Shown here: piece by piece, positions 31,589 through 41,381 of the stretch
How positions within the stretch are numbered: position 1 is the first letter of the stretch
How the letters are laid out: each line of letters opens with the position of its first letter
NCBI GenBank assembly: GCA_900240875.1
Contig: OESE01000198.1
Coordinates: 310,001-374,000, forward strand
DNA: 64,000 nt
Reading direction: 5' to 3'
Origin: Crithidia expoeki
Taxonomy: Eukaryota; Euglenozoa; Kinetoplastea; Trypanosomatida; Trypanosomatidae
Notes under the pieces: model-generated
What the model was told of the DNA's origin: nothing
What the model saw: the letters and a program-made list of their open reading frames with translations, nothing else
Database searches by the model: none
Translations under genes and position numbers: made by a program

Positions 31589-32809
31589 GTTGGAGTGACA
31601 GGGACTTCACGTTTGGTGCTTGAATAGGGCAACTGTGAAAATAGGGTTTCATTCTTGTTCAGTAACGAAATCAGCTTTCGCTGTACACATGTACTCTCAA
31701 GACTGCACAAAAGTGAAGGATAGATAACAACGAAGGGAAAACAGTCGAAACACATTGGTATAAAACTAGTACGGCAAAGAGAGGGTGTGAGGACATCGCT
31801 GTAGCAGCGGCGCTAGCTGCACACCGCTTACGCGTGTGCAGTGGAGGCAAAGCCGTTCAGCACTTGTGCGCTTTTCTCATTTCACGCTGAAAGGTGTTGA
31901 AGTGCGGAGTCGGTTCGAGCTCCGTCTGCTGTTGTGCGAAGAGCGCAAACAAGCGCGCCAAGAGCATCAAATCGAGAAGCAAGTGAAAGGGCTGCAAATG
32001 CTGTAAAGGCGGCTTTGGTAGTCGAAGGCTGAAGGTTTACTAAACTATTACATTTCCAGAGAACAGGTTTTTTCGAGGTTGCACTTGCCAAATCTTGTTC
32101 AGATCTCCGTGTTGTGTAAAGGCACTTTCTACTTCTCTGCTTAGGGATGTTTTTGTGCCTTTGTGTGTATTGCTGTGCCAAGCAGGGGCTGACGGTTGTG
32201 TGAAATTTCCTACGTGTGTCGTGCCTGATTAACATTGCGCCCCCTCAGATTTTTTGGTTTTCTCTTCGCATTATTTTTGATGGTGTATTCTTTCGAAATG
32301 GACGTATTGCCGTCGAGGAAAGAAATACCCGTTTGTTGTTCCTCTTCCTTCCACCTTTTTTCTTCGTCGCTCTTGCATTGGCGGTGACGCATGCGTGAAG
32401 AGCCGCAGCTGATGAGCGCTGGGGTGGGAGGGGGAAGGGGGAGCAGGCGACAAAACGAAGTACTTGCATCCGGTGTACCATCCAAACCAAGCTTCCGTTC
32501 TCACACGTTTTTCTTTTTACTTTTCTTGCCCGGTGTTATTGCATGGTAAAGCTCCACGGTTCCTTGATTTTCTGCAAAAGAAAAACTCTGTTCGTTTTGC
32601 GGTGCATATTCTGTCTCTCAGAAGGATACTCCGATCCCGTTTTTTTTGGGTTTAGGCAAAAATTGCTGTGAAAGGATCCTTTGATGAGAGATGGAGCACT
32701 TTGTTCGAACGGGGGGGAGGGCAGATTGGACACTAGAGCTTCTTCGTTTCAAAGTTCACTGTGCGTGGGATTAGGCAAGCAACGAGAAGTGAATTTCTTC
32801 TTGTTTATT

Positions 32810-32890
32810 TGGATTTAGAATAACTATTCTTGGTTTGTCGTATTTTCATGCCTCCTAATCGATTTCTTATTCTTAATGACACACCTGGAA
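32810..32890. repeat. Diverged repeat in UBP 3' regions, partial instance 3
   Basis: 'ggatttagaataac' followed by T-rich sequence and 'tattttcatg' parallels 29541-29590. Weaker than the first two instances. Confidence 0.45.
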
Positions 32891-32926
32891 ACAAAGGACG
32901 CATCGGACAGGGTTTTGGTTGCACGG

Positions 32927-32928
<2 letters not shown>

Positions 32929-32968
<40 letters not shown>
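32929..32968. repeat. (CA)n microsatellite, 40 bases
   Basis: Uninterrupted CA dinucleotides, read directly; the longest dinucleotide run in the window. Confidence 0.93.
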
Positions 32969-32970
<2 letters not shown>

Positions 32971-33699
32971 CCGCAGACGGAGCATCACGATTTGGTTGTG
33001 GGGCCACGTACTCTGTGAAGGAGGGACGTTTGCTTAAAACGACACATTTCTCAAACTCACTATAATAGAGTCTTGAAGCTTACACGACGACTGCCTAGTA
33101 CGCTTACATGTCCCACTTCGGCAGGTAGCTTTTAGTTTCGGTAAAAGTGGAGCATTGCGGCAGAGCCTTTAGCAACTCTTTGCTAGTTACCGAGCCGGCA
33201 GCGCTATTGGGACTTCGCACCTCCTTTTTCTTTTTTCCTTAAGCGAGGGTTTTTCAACGTACCGAATGCCGTTGTGTGTTTCTAGTTTCACTTCCTTTGG
33301 TGAAGTCCTCGGGCCACCATTTGGTACCTACCTCTTCTAATAATCGATCTGAAACAGCGTTTACCCTCTTTCTTTTTCTTCTTGCAGATCTTTATCTTGA
33401 TGAGGACCGAGCATGTGAACGTGTTTTGTGTACTACTCTTGTGTTAGTTTCTTATACCACAGCAAAGCCAGAGTGATTCGTTTTTCTTTGCGATGCATCC
33501 CTGTTGGCTCAACTCTCTCTTCCTCTTTTCTTTTTCTTTTTTTTTTTGGTTCACTGTTTTCATTTTTCTTTTAGGTTTCGATTTGACGTTGTTTTCTGTG
33601 CTTCTCATTTATTTGTTTCTTTGTGGTAGTTCTAACCCGTCTCAAGAATTGCGTTCACACCAACAAAGGATCGTCTGGCTTCCGCTTTCTTTCGATTTG

Positions 33700-33860
33700 C
33701 GTGGTAAGTAGGTGTTTCCACGGGTAACCAAATACCGGGACTCTCGTCTCAACGGTATTTTTGCACTGCGGCGAGTGAGGGGGACTTTTCCCCAATGGGA
33801 AAGCGTTTATCTGTTAATACGCAGATAAGGCCCACCCAACACATTGAAGTCGTAGGTGGG
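33700..33860. other. Cluster of six consecutive predicted stem-loops
   Basis: Reading left to right: CGTGG/CCACG (33700-33722), an 8-bp stem AAATACCG/CGGTATTT (33730-33760), CACT/AGTG (33764-33777), about 7 bp TTTTCCC/GGGAAAG with loop CAAT (33786-33803), TTATCTG/CAGATAA (33807-33828) and CCCACC/GGTGGG (33831-33860). They do not overlap and fill the segment almost completely. This may be a structured 3'UTR element or a non-coding RNA; no family recognised. Confidence 0.45.
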
Positions 33861-34355
33861 GTTGACAAGCAAAGAAGAAGGGAATTCACGAAGATCTTGA
33901 GCAGGGCTGGGTCAAATTATTGTGTAAATAAGTAAGGGTATATATATATATAAGAAGCACCAGGACTTTTCGATTTCGTTTTCCATAGTATTACTTATGG
34001 TGGTAAAACACGTTGCCTACAGAGGGCCCGGAAACAACATCAACAAAACAGAAAGACCCACAAAAGCCGGAAGACGGTACGCTTTTCATCTCACCGGTGA
34101 GAAAGGGGAAAGGAAGTAGTCGAACTAAGCCGGAAAGGTAGTCTTTGGTGCGTCAGGCCCACTGTGTGCACTAGTTCCCTTCCCTACCTCAGCGGTACAT
34201 GAAAATGAGGAGCAGAAGAAACGAGCTTTTGATCGGATGCCAAACCGTTGCGAATGACGGAAGCAGCAGTTCACGGAGCAAGCACCCCCCCCCTGTTATC
34301 TGCAGACATGATGCACAACAAAACGTGTGCCTCTTCAGTTGCCTTCTCAAACACA

Positions 34356-34376
34356 TATATATATATATATATATAT
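34356..34376. repeat. (TA)n microsatellite
   Basis: Uninterrupted AT run, read directly. Confidence 0.88.
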
Positions 34377-34964
34377 AGACACAAAAGCAAAGTGTGTCGC
34401 TGCGTTTCCTCCGATTTACGCTGTTTCAACGCATCCCTATTCTTGTACCACTTTTCAACCTCCTCTCTCGTCACTTCTAAATCTAAAAAAACGCAAATGG
34501 AATGTCACGTCTAGCCCCACAAGTAAGAAGTGACGGTGGCTACAACGCTCCACGTTCCGGTGAGTGTCACCATTAAACTGTTTATTTGTGATGCGGCAGT
34601 TCAACTCATATAAATTGCCGCTCCTTAGTTTTTTTTTTTTTTTTGAGTGAACCACAGCTCTCGTTGGGTTTCAATAAAGCGCCGTTTACCGTGGACGCTG
34701 TTGTTTTATCCGATTGCTCGACAGACGGTTGTGCGTATCTCTCGTTTTCAAATCACAACGTCGCTTTGATAGATCTTTATCCGTTTTCGCGGCTCCATTT
34801 CATTTTTTTTTCCCTTTCGATTTGCTGAAAAGAGGCCCACGCGTACGCTCAACAAGACCGTAGATAAGCTCATCGAGCATAAACTCTAGACACACACGTA
34901 CACATTCCTTTCCCTATAGATTTTCTTTGAGTTCCTTGTCTGCTTCGGTTGGACTATTCGGATA

Positions 34965-37900
34965 ATGTCTACCGCTGGACACGTTGTCTACTCCAGCTCC
35001 CGCAGTCCCATCTCGGTTTCTTCATCTTCGCTATGCGCGTCTGCGTCGTCGTCTGTGACATCATCGCCGTGGTCAGGCGGTGCAGCTCTCGCACACACGT
35101 CAAACGGGCGCGTTGACTCCCGCAGCCTCAAAACTGATGCTGCAGGTGTGGCGAGTCGAGTTTACGGGAGTGGGGCAGCCCATGAGTTCAGCATTTTTCG
35201 AACGGCTGCCGCGACTGCTGGTGTGTCTGATGGTGGCCATGACGGACCCTACGCATTTGTGTACGTAACACCGTCAAACACGGATCAGTTTTTGTCGCTG
35301 TCCAGTGCGGCGGCGTTCCTTGAATCATGCTTGACATCCTCGACCTCACCGTCACACGCAGTTGCTTCTGACATACACACCGATGCACGGGTACAGGCAT
35401 TCGCAGGTGACTACTGGCGATTGGGTTACGTGGTGTGCGCCGCTCCAGACTCAGTGGATGTCCAGCAAGAAATGCGTAGGAGACCGTTCTGGTGCTTCAC
35501 GTTGGAGCCGTTGCCGGAGGAACAGCTCGTAGCCTGCCGCAAGGTGCTAACTGCGGCGACGTCTCCCGAATCTCCCTTCAAACCTTACACCACCGCAACC
35601 CACGGACCTTCGTCTCCTGCGCTTAGGGAGCTTTCCAACTGCCGCCACGTTCACGAACATGCACATGCACACCACCAAACCCTTCAATCGCTACAACAGG
35701 GCAAACCGCAGCGCGTTCACCAGCATGAACATAGACTTCAATCAGAAATCGATGCTCCTCTCCACGACTTACTCGTGACACCGCTCTATGTGTGCTTTGA
35801 CGCAATGGCGGTGGTGGAGCTACCAACAACGTGGACGGGGATAACAAAAACCCAAGCCTTGACACAGCAGCCGTCGACAGTGTTGGTGCTGCCACGTGCA
35901 TTGACGGAGCTGTCGCACTGCGCCGCGGGGTGGGCAGTGGAGAACTTGGACGGTGTTCTTTCTGTGCTGGTGCGAACCGTGCCATCTGTAGCAACGTTGG
36001 TGTACGCACTGCGGCAGCGCTATCTTTACAACTTGCCCTTTCTGCAACTCGTCGGTCAGCCCAGGGAAGAGGGGATTGGAACAGAAGAAGAAGAGGCCTA
36101 CACGTGGCCGTCGCGTAATGCTGCGGTGGACGTGTATCTAACGGTGGGCTGTACATCCGATAAACAGGTGAGAGACCTGGATGTAGAGGAGGGAACTTTA
36201 AAAGGGCTGCCTGTTTTGCCGTTGGCAGACGAAGCGGGCAACAACAGAGAAGCGTCTCAGCAGTGGTCGGTTCTAACGCAGAGAATACGGGCACGTTGTG
36301 CAACAACGACGCAGCAGCACACCGTTATCTTCCAAGGGTGTAAGTCGACGTCTACACGCCTCCGTCGCGGTGTGGTGGCCGAGTTGGTGCGCAGCTGCGC
36401 TCCTCTCGATGCACCTTCGATGTCGACGAGGCTCTTGGCGGCACTGACAATTTTAAATGCTCTCACACCGCTCACCAATACCGGGCACTTGAACAAAAAA
36501 ACAGGGTGCGCTTTTAAGACTGATGTTTTGGACATCTACGTCCGGCGCGCAGGACATGTGTCACCGAGTGCGCTTTATGACGATACAAACGCAGCAGCGG
36601 AATTGAGAATCGTAGGGGGCCGTGTACGACGTGTGGTCGCTGCTGCGGCTGCCTACGCAGTCAACGGCGGCAGCAGGTCCCCCTTCACCTCCTCTCAGGA
36701 CGACATCTCGTTGTCAAGTAACTTGGACGTCGTCCCTGAGCCTGATGTTATGCGGCTTCTCTGGTTTCGTTCATTTGCAGCAGGTCACGAAGACAGTCAG
36801 GGCACAAAAGACACTTTACAAAGCGATTCTAGCTACTCAATTGCTCACCAGGAGCTTCCTTCAGCGCTTCACGTATCTCAGGCGGAGTTGATCACAAGTT
36901 TGAAGGAACTATGTCTGTCAGACGAGCTGCAAGCACACATAAAAGATTTAACACGTGCTGTTTGTCTTTTGGCCTCCCTGACCTTTTCCACACGACACGG
37001 GACCGAAAACACCAATGAACCTGCTTTACTCGCCCCCGCATCCATCCCTGCGTGTGAGGCAGCAAGCCAGCTCCTGCACATCTCTTCACTGGAGTTGGTG
37101 CAGGTCTTGACAACAGTGGAAACGCACTGCAGTAACAATAGCAACATCAGAAGTGAGAGCACTGTGCGCCATGCGCTGAACTACGCGGGTGCGTGTCAGC
37201 TGCAGTCCGTGTTGGTGGCGCACCTAGGTGGCGTTCTGGTGCGTACGCTGCTGCAAGCCATCAATTACGCACTCCAGGAAGGTACTGAACTGAGCACAGC
37301 GTACAGTTATGGTAGTCGGAATGCTGCTTCCCCCTTGACAACGGTGTCACTGGTGCTAAACCCCAACGATATTATTCCACAAGATGCTTTACAAAACGAA
37401 GACAGAACCGTGGACAGCAGCAGCAGGATTAATGATGACGATGTTCGCGCTGCTGCTGCTGGCGGTGGACTGGACGACTGGTACGCCGCCTTTGCACGTC
37501 TTCAAGTCTACTACGTCCTATGCGCGCGTCTTGTGGGTGGACTGCAGCGCGAGGCGCGCTGTGAGGGCGTGGAGCGGGAGGTGGACACATGGATCGACGC
37601 ATGCTGTCGCAACACGAACTTCACTCTTTATCCAACTGCGAGTAGTGCTAGCGACGGCGCACACGTCATGGCAGAGGTATTTGATACTGCCCAGCGAGTC
37701 AGCCTGTCCGACACCCCGACTGGTTTCTCGTCTTCTTCACTTATCGAGCGCATCGCAACAGTCATCGAAAGCGTGGTGGTGCGGTGCGGAGGCGGCGAGG
37801 GTGACACGTGTGCCTACACTGCGGCGGCGGTGCAGCATCTGCTGGCCAGTGCGCTGTCAGAGCTTGTTGAAAGTGATACGGAGGAGGTGGACGGCGACGA

Positions 37901-40202
37901 CAACGAACACAGCTCTGCGGATTTTTCTGTGAAAAGTGAAGTCAACGAGACGCGGGAGAAGAAAACTCGCCACCCTCACGCAACGAATAGGACAGTGCTG
38001 CGCTGGGCATTTTCACAGCGCACACGTGAAGAAAGTGAAACTGGCCGCAGCCCTGATGCAGCTGTGGCCCCGCATCGCCGTAAAACCTGTCTTTGTATTG
38101 TGCCACCTTGCGGGTTGCACCCACCCTTGTATCTATCTCTGCGGCGTCTCGCAGAAGATATCCTGACGTCTGTCCGACTAAGCAAAATTGGATCGACGGC
38201 AGCGGTGCGGCGTGTGGTGGCGGCAGTGACGATGCGCAATGCCTCATTTCTCCCCAAGTTGTCGCCTGTGTTGCCTAACATCAGCAAAAATCCGCAGTTC
38301 TTGAAGGAGAAAGAAGAAGAACTCAATCCAGTTGAAGGGGCTGAAAAAGGGTCCTGTCCATTCTCTCTCAAGCAGGTACTCCTTGACGTTCTATCGCTTC
38401 ACGGACCTTTAACAGACAACACTGCATCCACCCTGCTGTCAGAAGACTCCGCGAGCCTTTCGTTGACCGTAGTGGAGGTCATTCCGATCACTACCAATCA
38501 GGCGCGCAAAGCTGCGTCAATCACACGTTTTCCTTTCCTGCAGCCAATTGAACCTGCTGCAACGACCCTCACGCCCTCCACAATGGATGACGCAGTTTTA
38601 ACGTATCTGCAACACCTACAGCCGCTTTGGCTGGCGCTCTTCTTTTGGTCGCGCATGTGTCACACGGTGGTGTGCCCTGTCGTGGAATTTGGAAGAGAAT
38701 GGGCTGCACCGCTTCTTTCCGCCTACGCCCTGCGTCCCAGTGAGGAGCGTATAACACCGGCCAAATCTCGAGTCGAGTCTCCATTTTCCTTTCCTCGTGA
38801 AAAAATGCAAGAGTCGGCACCACAACAATCACTCCAGTTTTTCGGTGGGGCTTTAGCTGAAGGGGAGAAGGCGCATCTGCTCAAACGGGTATACGCCCTG
38901 CGCAGCGAGGCTCGCTATCGTGCCTTGACACTGCTGGCCCTCACCACCGTCCCGCTCTGCCGATCAGCCGTGCTCGGCGTCAGCTGCGTCTTTTTATCTG
39001 CCCAAGTAGCAGAAGAGATGACAAGCTGCCGTGCGGAGCTGCGGGACGCTGCCGTGCGCTGCGCGCAACGAGTAGGACGGGGATGGCGAGCACGGAAAGA
39101 GATCGCAGAGGTTGCGCGTCGCACCAGGGCTTCGGCGAACTTAACAGCAGCATCTGACGGCACCTGTGTCAGCTCCCTCCGTCTGCTGACACCTGCGGAG
39201 TTGCAGGTGCGGGAGATAATGGAGCAGGGACGCGAAGATGCTTTGAAGAACACAGCGTCGCTGCGCACCGGCGCTCTCCGCACTTCCGCAGACCACCTGC
39301 GTAACGCTGTCAGCGCACTGCAGCACAGTTGGACTACCACGCTGGAGCTGCTCGAGTCGGAGCTTGCCGGAGCCACAGATGAGATAAACAGCTTTGAAAC
39401 GCAGCGACGCGCGGCTGAGGACGCGGCACGGCAGGAGGCTCGAATGCGTGCGCGGGTCGCTGAGGAGGCATATGCAGAGGTGTGGTCGAAGGCGGAACAG
39501 CGACGGCAGCACAGGAGCGCGGTGCAGCTGGCAGAGCAGAGGGCTCACCTGCGCCACCGCACCACCATGCCGCCAGACGAGATTAACGCAGAGGCTCTCT
39601 TGAGAGAGGAGGAGCGACGTGCAAAGATATTGACGCGCCGCTTGGCCGAGCTGCGCCGAAACGCTGCAAACGCTGCGGAGGCGGCGTTGCTTGCACGTGT
39701 TGTGGCAGGGAACCAACGCGAGGATGCGCGGTGGCTGACGCGGCACATAATCCGGCAGGAGCAGCGGCTCAAGCGAGAGGCGCAGCTACGTCAGCAAAAC
39801 CACCTACAACAGCAACGGTCGTCGTCGCAGGAATACGCACTGCCCGAAATGGTCACACCCTACTTTTCAACTCGCATTCCGGAGCACAACGCAACTACTC
39901 CTGTGCGGTCATCAACGGCGGCACACCATTCCTCACCGATAGTTCAGTACAGTGATGCACAGGGACTCGTCTTTACCCGTCCGCGGCCGATTTCTCACGA
40001 GGCGGCACGTCGTTCTGCGCCGCTAGAGCAAACACGAGCGTTTTCTCTCCGCAATGAACTGAACGGTGGGGGTCACGTGTCCATTGCCTCTATTGACCGC
40101 ACGACAGGGCGCAACTTGGCGCAGAGTATGGAGGATGATGAGGATTGGGAGGTGCAGCGGGATTTAATGTCGCTGTGGGAGTCCTCGCGCCTCACAAATT
40201 GA
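34965..40202 (+). CDS. Large, highly diverged myosin-like protein with degenerate ATP-binding loop
   Basis: 1745 residues. Several segments line up, in the right order, with a myosin motor. 'QQHTVIFQGCKSTSTRLRR' (about 451-468) sits where myosins have the P-loop GESGAGKT, here shortened and lacking that motif. Switch-I region: 'LTILNALTPLTNTGHLNKK' followed by '...DIYVRRAGHVSPSAL' (about 494-535), compare 'ILEAFGNAKTVRNDNSS'. 'RHALNYAGACQLQSVL' to 'RTLLQAINYALQ' (about 735-770) matches the helix before switch II. 'SCVFLSAQVAEEMTSCRAEL' then 'AAVRCAQRVGRGWRARKE' (about 1341-1378) matches converter, lever arm and IQ motif. A coiled coil follows at about 1400-1620, then a disordered tail. With the P-loop lost it probably does not hydrolyse ATP; it may be a scaffold or light-chain binder. 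Homology is inferred by eye. Confidence 0.7.
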   Translation: MSTAGHVVYSSSRSPISVSSSSLCASASSSVTSSPWSGGAALAHTSNGRVDSRSLKTDAAGVASRVYGSGAAHEFSIFRTAAATAGVSDGGHDGPYAFVYVTPSNTDQFLSLSSAAAFLESCLTSSTSPSHAVASDIHTDARVQAFAGDYWRLGYVVCAAPDSVDVQQEMRRRPFWCFTLEPLPEEQLVACRKVLTAATSPESPFKPYTTATHGPSSPALRELSNCRHVHEHAHAHHQTLQSLQQGKPQRVHQHEHRLQSEIDAPLHDLLVTPLYVCFDAMAVVELPTTWTGITKTQALTQQPSTVLVLPRALTELSHCAAGWAVENLDGVLSVLVRTVPSVATLVYALRQRYLYNLPFLQLVGQPREEGIGTEEEEAYTWPSRNAAVDVYLTVGCTSDKQVRDLDVEEGTLKGLPVLPLADEAGNNREASQQWSVLTQRIRARCATTTQQHTVIFQGCKSTSTRLRRGVVAELVRSCAPLDAPSMSTRLLAALTILNALTPLTNTGHLNKKTGCAFKTDVLDIYVRRAGHVSPSALYDDTNAAAELRIVGGRVRRVVAAAAAYAVNGGSRSPFTSSQDDISLSSNLDVVPEPDVMRLLWFRSFAAGHEDSQGTKDTLQSDSSYSIAHQELPSALHVSQAELITSLKELCLSDELQAHIKDLTRAVCLLASLTFSTRHGTENTNEPALLAPASIPACEAASQLLHISSLELVQVLTTVETHCSNNSNIRSESTVRHALNYAGACQLQSVLVAHLGGVLVRTLLQAINYALQEGTELSTAYSYGSRNAASPLTTVSLVLNPNDIIPQDALQNEDRTVDSSSRINDDDVRAAAAGGGLDDWYAAFARLQVYYVLCARLVGGLQREARCEGVEREVDTWIDACCRNTNFTLYPTASSASDGAHVMAEVFDTAQRVSLSDTPTGFSSSSLIERIATVIESVVVRCGGGEGDTCAYTAAAVQHLLASALSELVESDTEEVDGDDNEHSSADFSVKSEVNETREKKTRHPHATNRTVLRWAFSQRTREESETGRSPDAAVAPHRRKTCLCIVPPCGLHPPLYLSLRRLAEDILTSVRLSKIGSTAAVRRVVAAVTMRNASFLPKLSPVLPNISKNPQFLKEKEEELNPVEGAEKGSCPFSLKQVLLDVLSLHGPLTDNTASTLLSEDSASLSLTVVEVIPITTNQARKAASITRFPFLQPIEPAATTLTPSTMDDAVLTYLQHLQPLWLALFFWSRMCHTVVCPVVEFGREWAAPLLSAYALRPSEERITPAKSRVESPFSFPREKMQESAPQQSLQFFGGALAEGEKAHLLKRVYALRSEARYRALTLLALTTVPLCRSAVLGVSCVFLSAQVAEEMTSCRAELRDAAVRCAQRVGRGWRARKEIAEVARRTRASANLTAASDGTCVSSLRLLTPAELQVREIMEQGREDALKNTASLRTGALRTSADHLRNAVSALQHSWTTTLELLESELAGATDEINSFETQRRAAEDAARQEARMRARVAEEAYAEVWSKAEQRRQHRSAVQLAEQRAHLRHRTTMPPDEINAEALLREEERRAKILTRRLAELRRNAANAAEAALLARVVAGNQREDARWLTRHIIRQEQRLKREAQLRQQNHLQQQRSSSQEYALPEMVTPYFSTRIPEHNATTPVRSSTAAHHSSPIVQYSDAQGLVFTRPRPISHEAARRSAPLEQTRAFSLRNELNGGGHVSIASIDRTTGRNLAQSMEDDEDWEVQRDLMSLWESSRLTN

Positions 40203-41381
40203 GTCATGTGTGGAAGTTGTTGGTGGTGCTCTGTTGTTTTTAAGCTGAAGAATCTGGCACGCACTCGGCAGAAGCAATTGAAGGAGGAGTAATTTGGTTC
40301 TGCTGCTAACGTCAACAACAACAACAAAAAAACCGCAGCTGACTTCCTTCGGGTGTTTTGAAGCGCACACGCTGTTTCACTTGCACCTTTACATTTCAAT
40401 AAATGGCTCCCGTCCTCCTAGAAAGGAAAACCTCGTTTTTGTTTGAAGCGTTGTCGCACTACAGTAGAGGCTCTTTCATGTGCGGCATCGCCACTGCCTT
40501 TAGATAGCCACATGCCGCTTTTCACTTCGATCTCGCCTTCCTTCCTTCGAAATTTTGTTTTCGTCTGTTTAACCGATCACATTTCGGCACGTGGCCGCTG
40601 CATCTGAAATGCTGCATTTGTCGACCGCAGAGCCAATAGTACTGTTTATCGTAAGATACCACGAACGCATTTTCGTGGATTTTGCGGTGCGCAGCTGGAG
40701 AAGAGTTTTGACTCCAGCTGACTTTATCCGAGTATAGTGGCGATTAGACGAGCTAACGGTCTACTTTTTCTGTTTAGCTTCCTCCTCTTTGTGAAGGACA
40801 GAGTCAGAAGTGAAAGGGGTGCACCGCAAGGTTGCTCAACACGTATTTTCCTAGCCGAATTCTGATTCTGTCATTTTGTCAGCGTTCACTAGCAAATAGC
40901 TCTCGTCTTATCGTCGTCGTTTTCATGCTTCCCACCCCCTTCGACTACAGAGCTTTCCTGACCTGATTTTCCTGTTCTACTGTTAAGTCTTACTGAGGAG
41001 CTCTTTTCACGTGTACGCTTATCGAGGTGAAAAGGAAAGGTGTGAAGAGGCCCACCTTCGAGCTGGATCCAGTCTTCCGCAACAATTTCCCTTTTTGAAT
41101 TCACTACTTTGTGGGTTTCTCGCCGACAAATTCAGTTTATTTTTATTTATTATTATTATTTTTTTTTTTTTTGTGGTCGCTGCTAGTGTGTGTGCAGCGG
41201 GCATTCGGAGTCTTTTCTTTTGATTCTTCCTGAATTCTTATAAGTCCTTCTTCACTAGTTTCTCCGCGGACTGCCGGTGGACGCTCGGACTCTCAGTCAC
41301 GCAGGAAAAAGAGGCCAAGCAACTACAAAGAGGATCCACTTATTCCCTTCTTTTTTTCCTCGTCGCAGTGAATTCTCCACA
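40203..41381. other. 1.2 kb spacer, no gene seen
   Basis: Contains a strong hairpin (40692-40720), T-rich tracts at 41140-41175 and a final 'ttctttttttcctcgtcgcag' about 15 bases before the start codon of the kringle protein, a very good spliced-leader acceptor. Confidence 0.65.
40692..40720. other. Perfect 9-bp stem-loop in spacer
   Basis: 'cagctggag' pairs with 'ctccagctg' around an 11-base loop. The position, after the myosin-like gene and before the next acceptor site, places it in the 3'UTR. Candidate RNA element. Confidence 0.5.

Larger units (their letters stand above)
31589..34964. other. 3.4 kb spacer after UBP array
   Basis: No protein gene recognised. Holds a third, partial trace of the UBP 3' repeat (32810-32890), a 40-base (CA)n run (32929-32968), a cluster of predicted hairpins (33700-33860), a short TA run at about 33939-33952, a (TA)n run at about 34356-34376 and a 16-T run near 34630-34645. 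Presumably the 3'UTR of UBP copy 4 and the leader of the myosin-like gene. Confidence 0.6.

Noticed and set aside
31900-31925. 'cggttcgagctccg' as a tRNA B box
   Set aside because: Does not fit GGTTCGANNCC spacing, and no A box or acceptor stem pairing was found around it.
33625-33640. 'ctaaccc' near the hairpin cluster as a telomerase RNA template
   Set aside because: Only seven bases match the TTAGGG repeat, shorter than known templates, and such a 7-mer is expected by chance in 64 kb; no further support.
33775-33800. Minus-strand 'ggggaaaagtcccc' as the conserved CR-I of RNase MRP RNA
   Set aside because: The word is nearly self-complementary and could arise by chance; I found no matching partner region and the strand is opposite to the unit.
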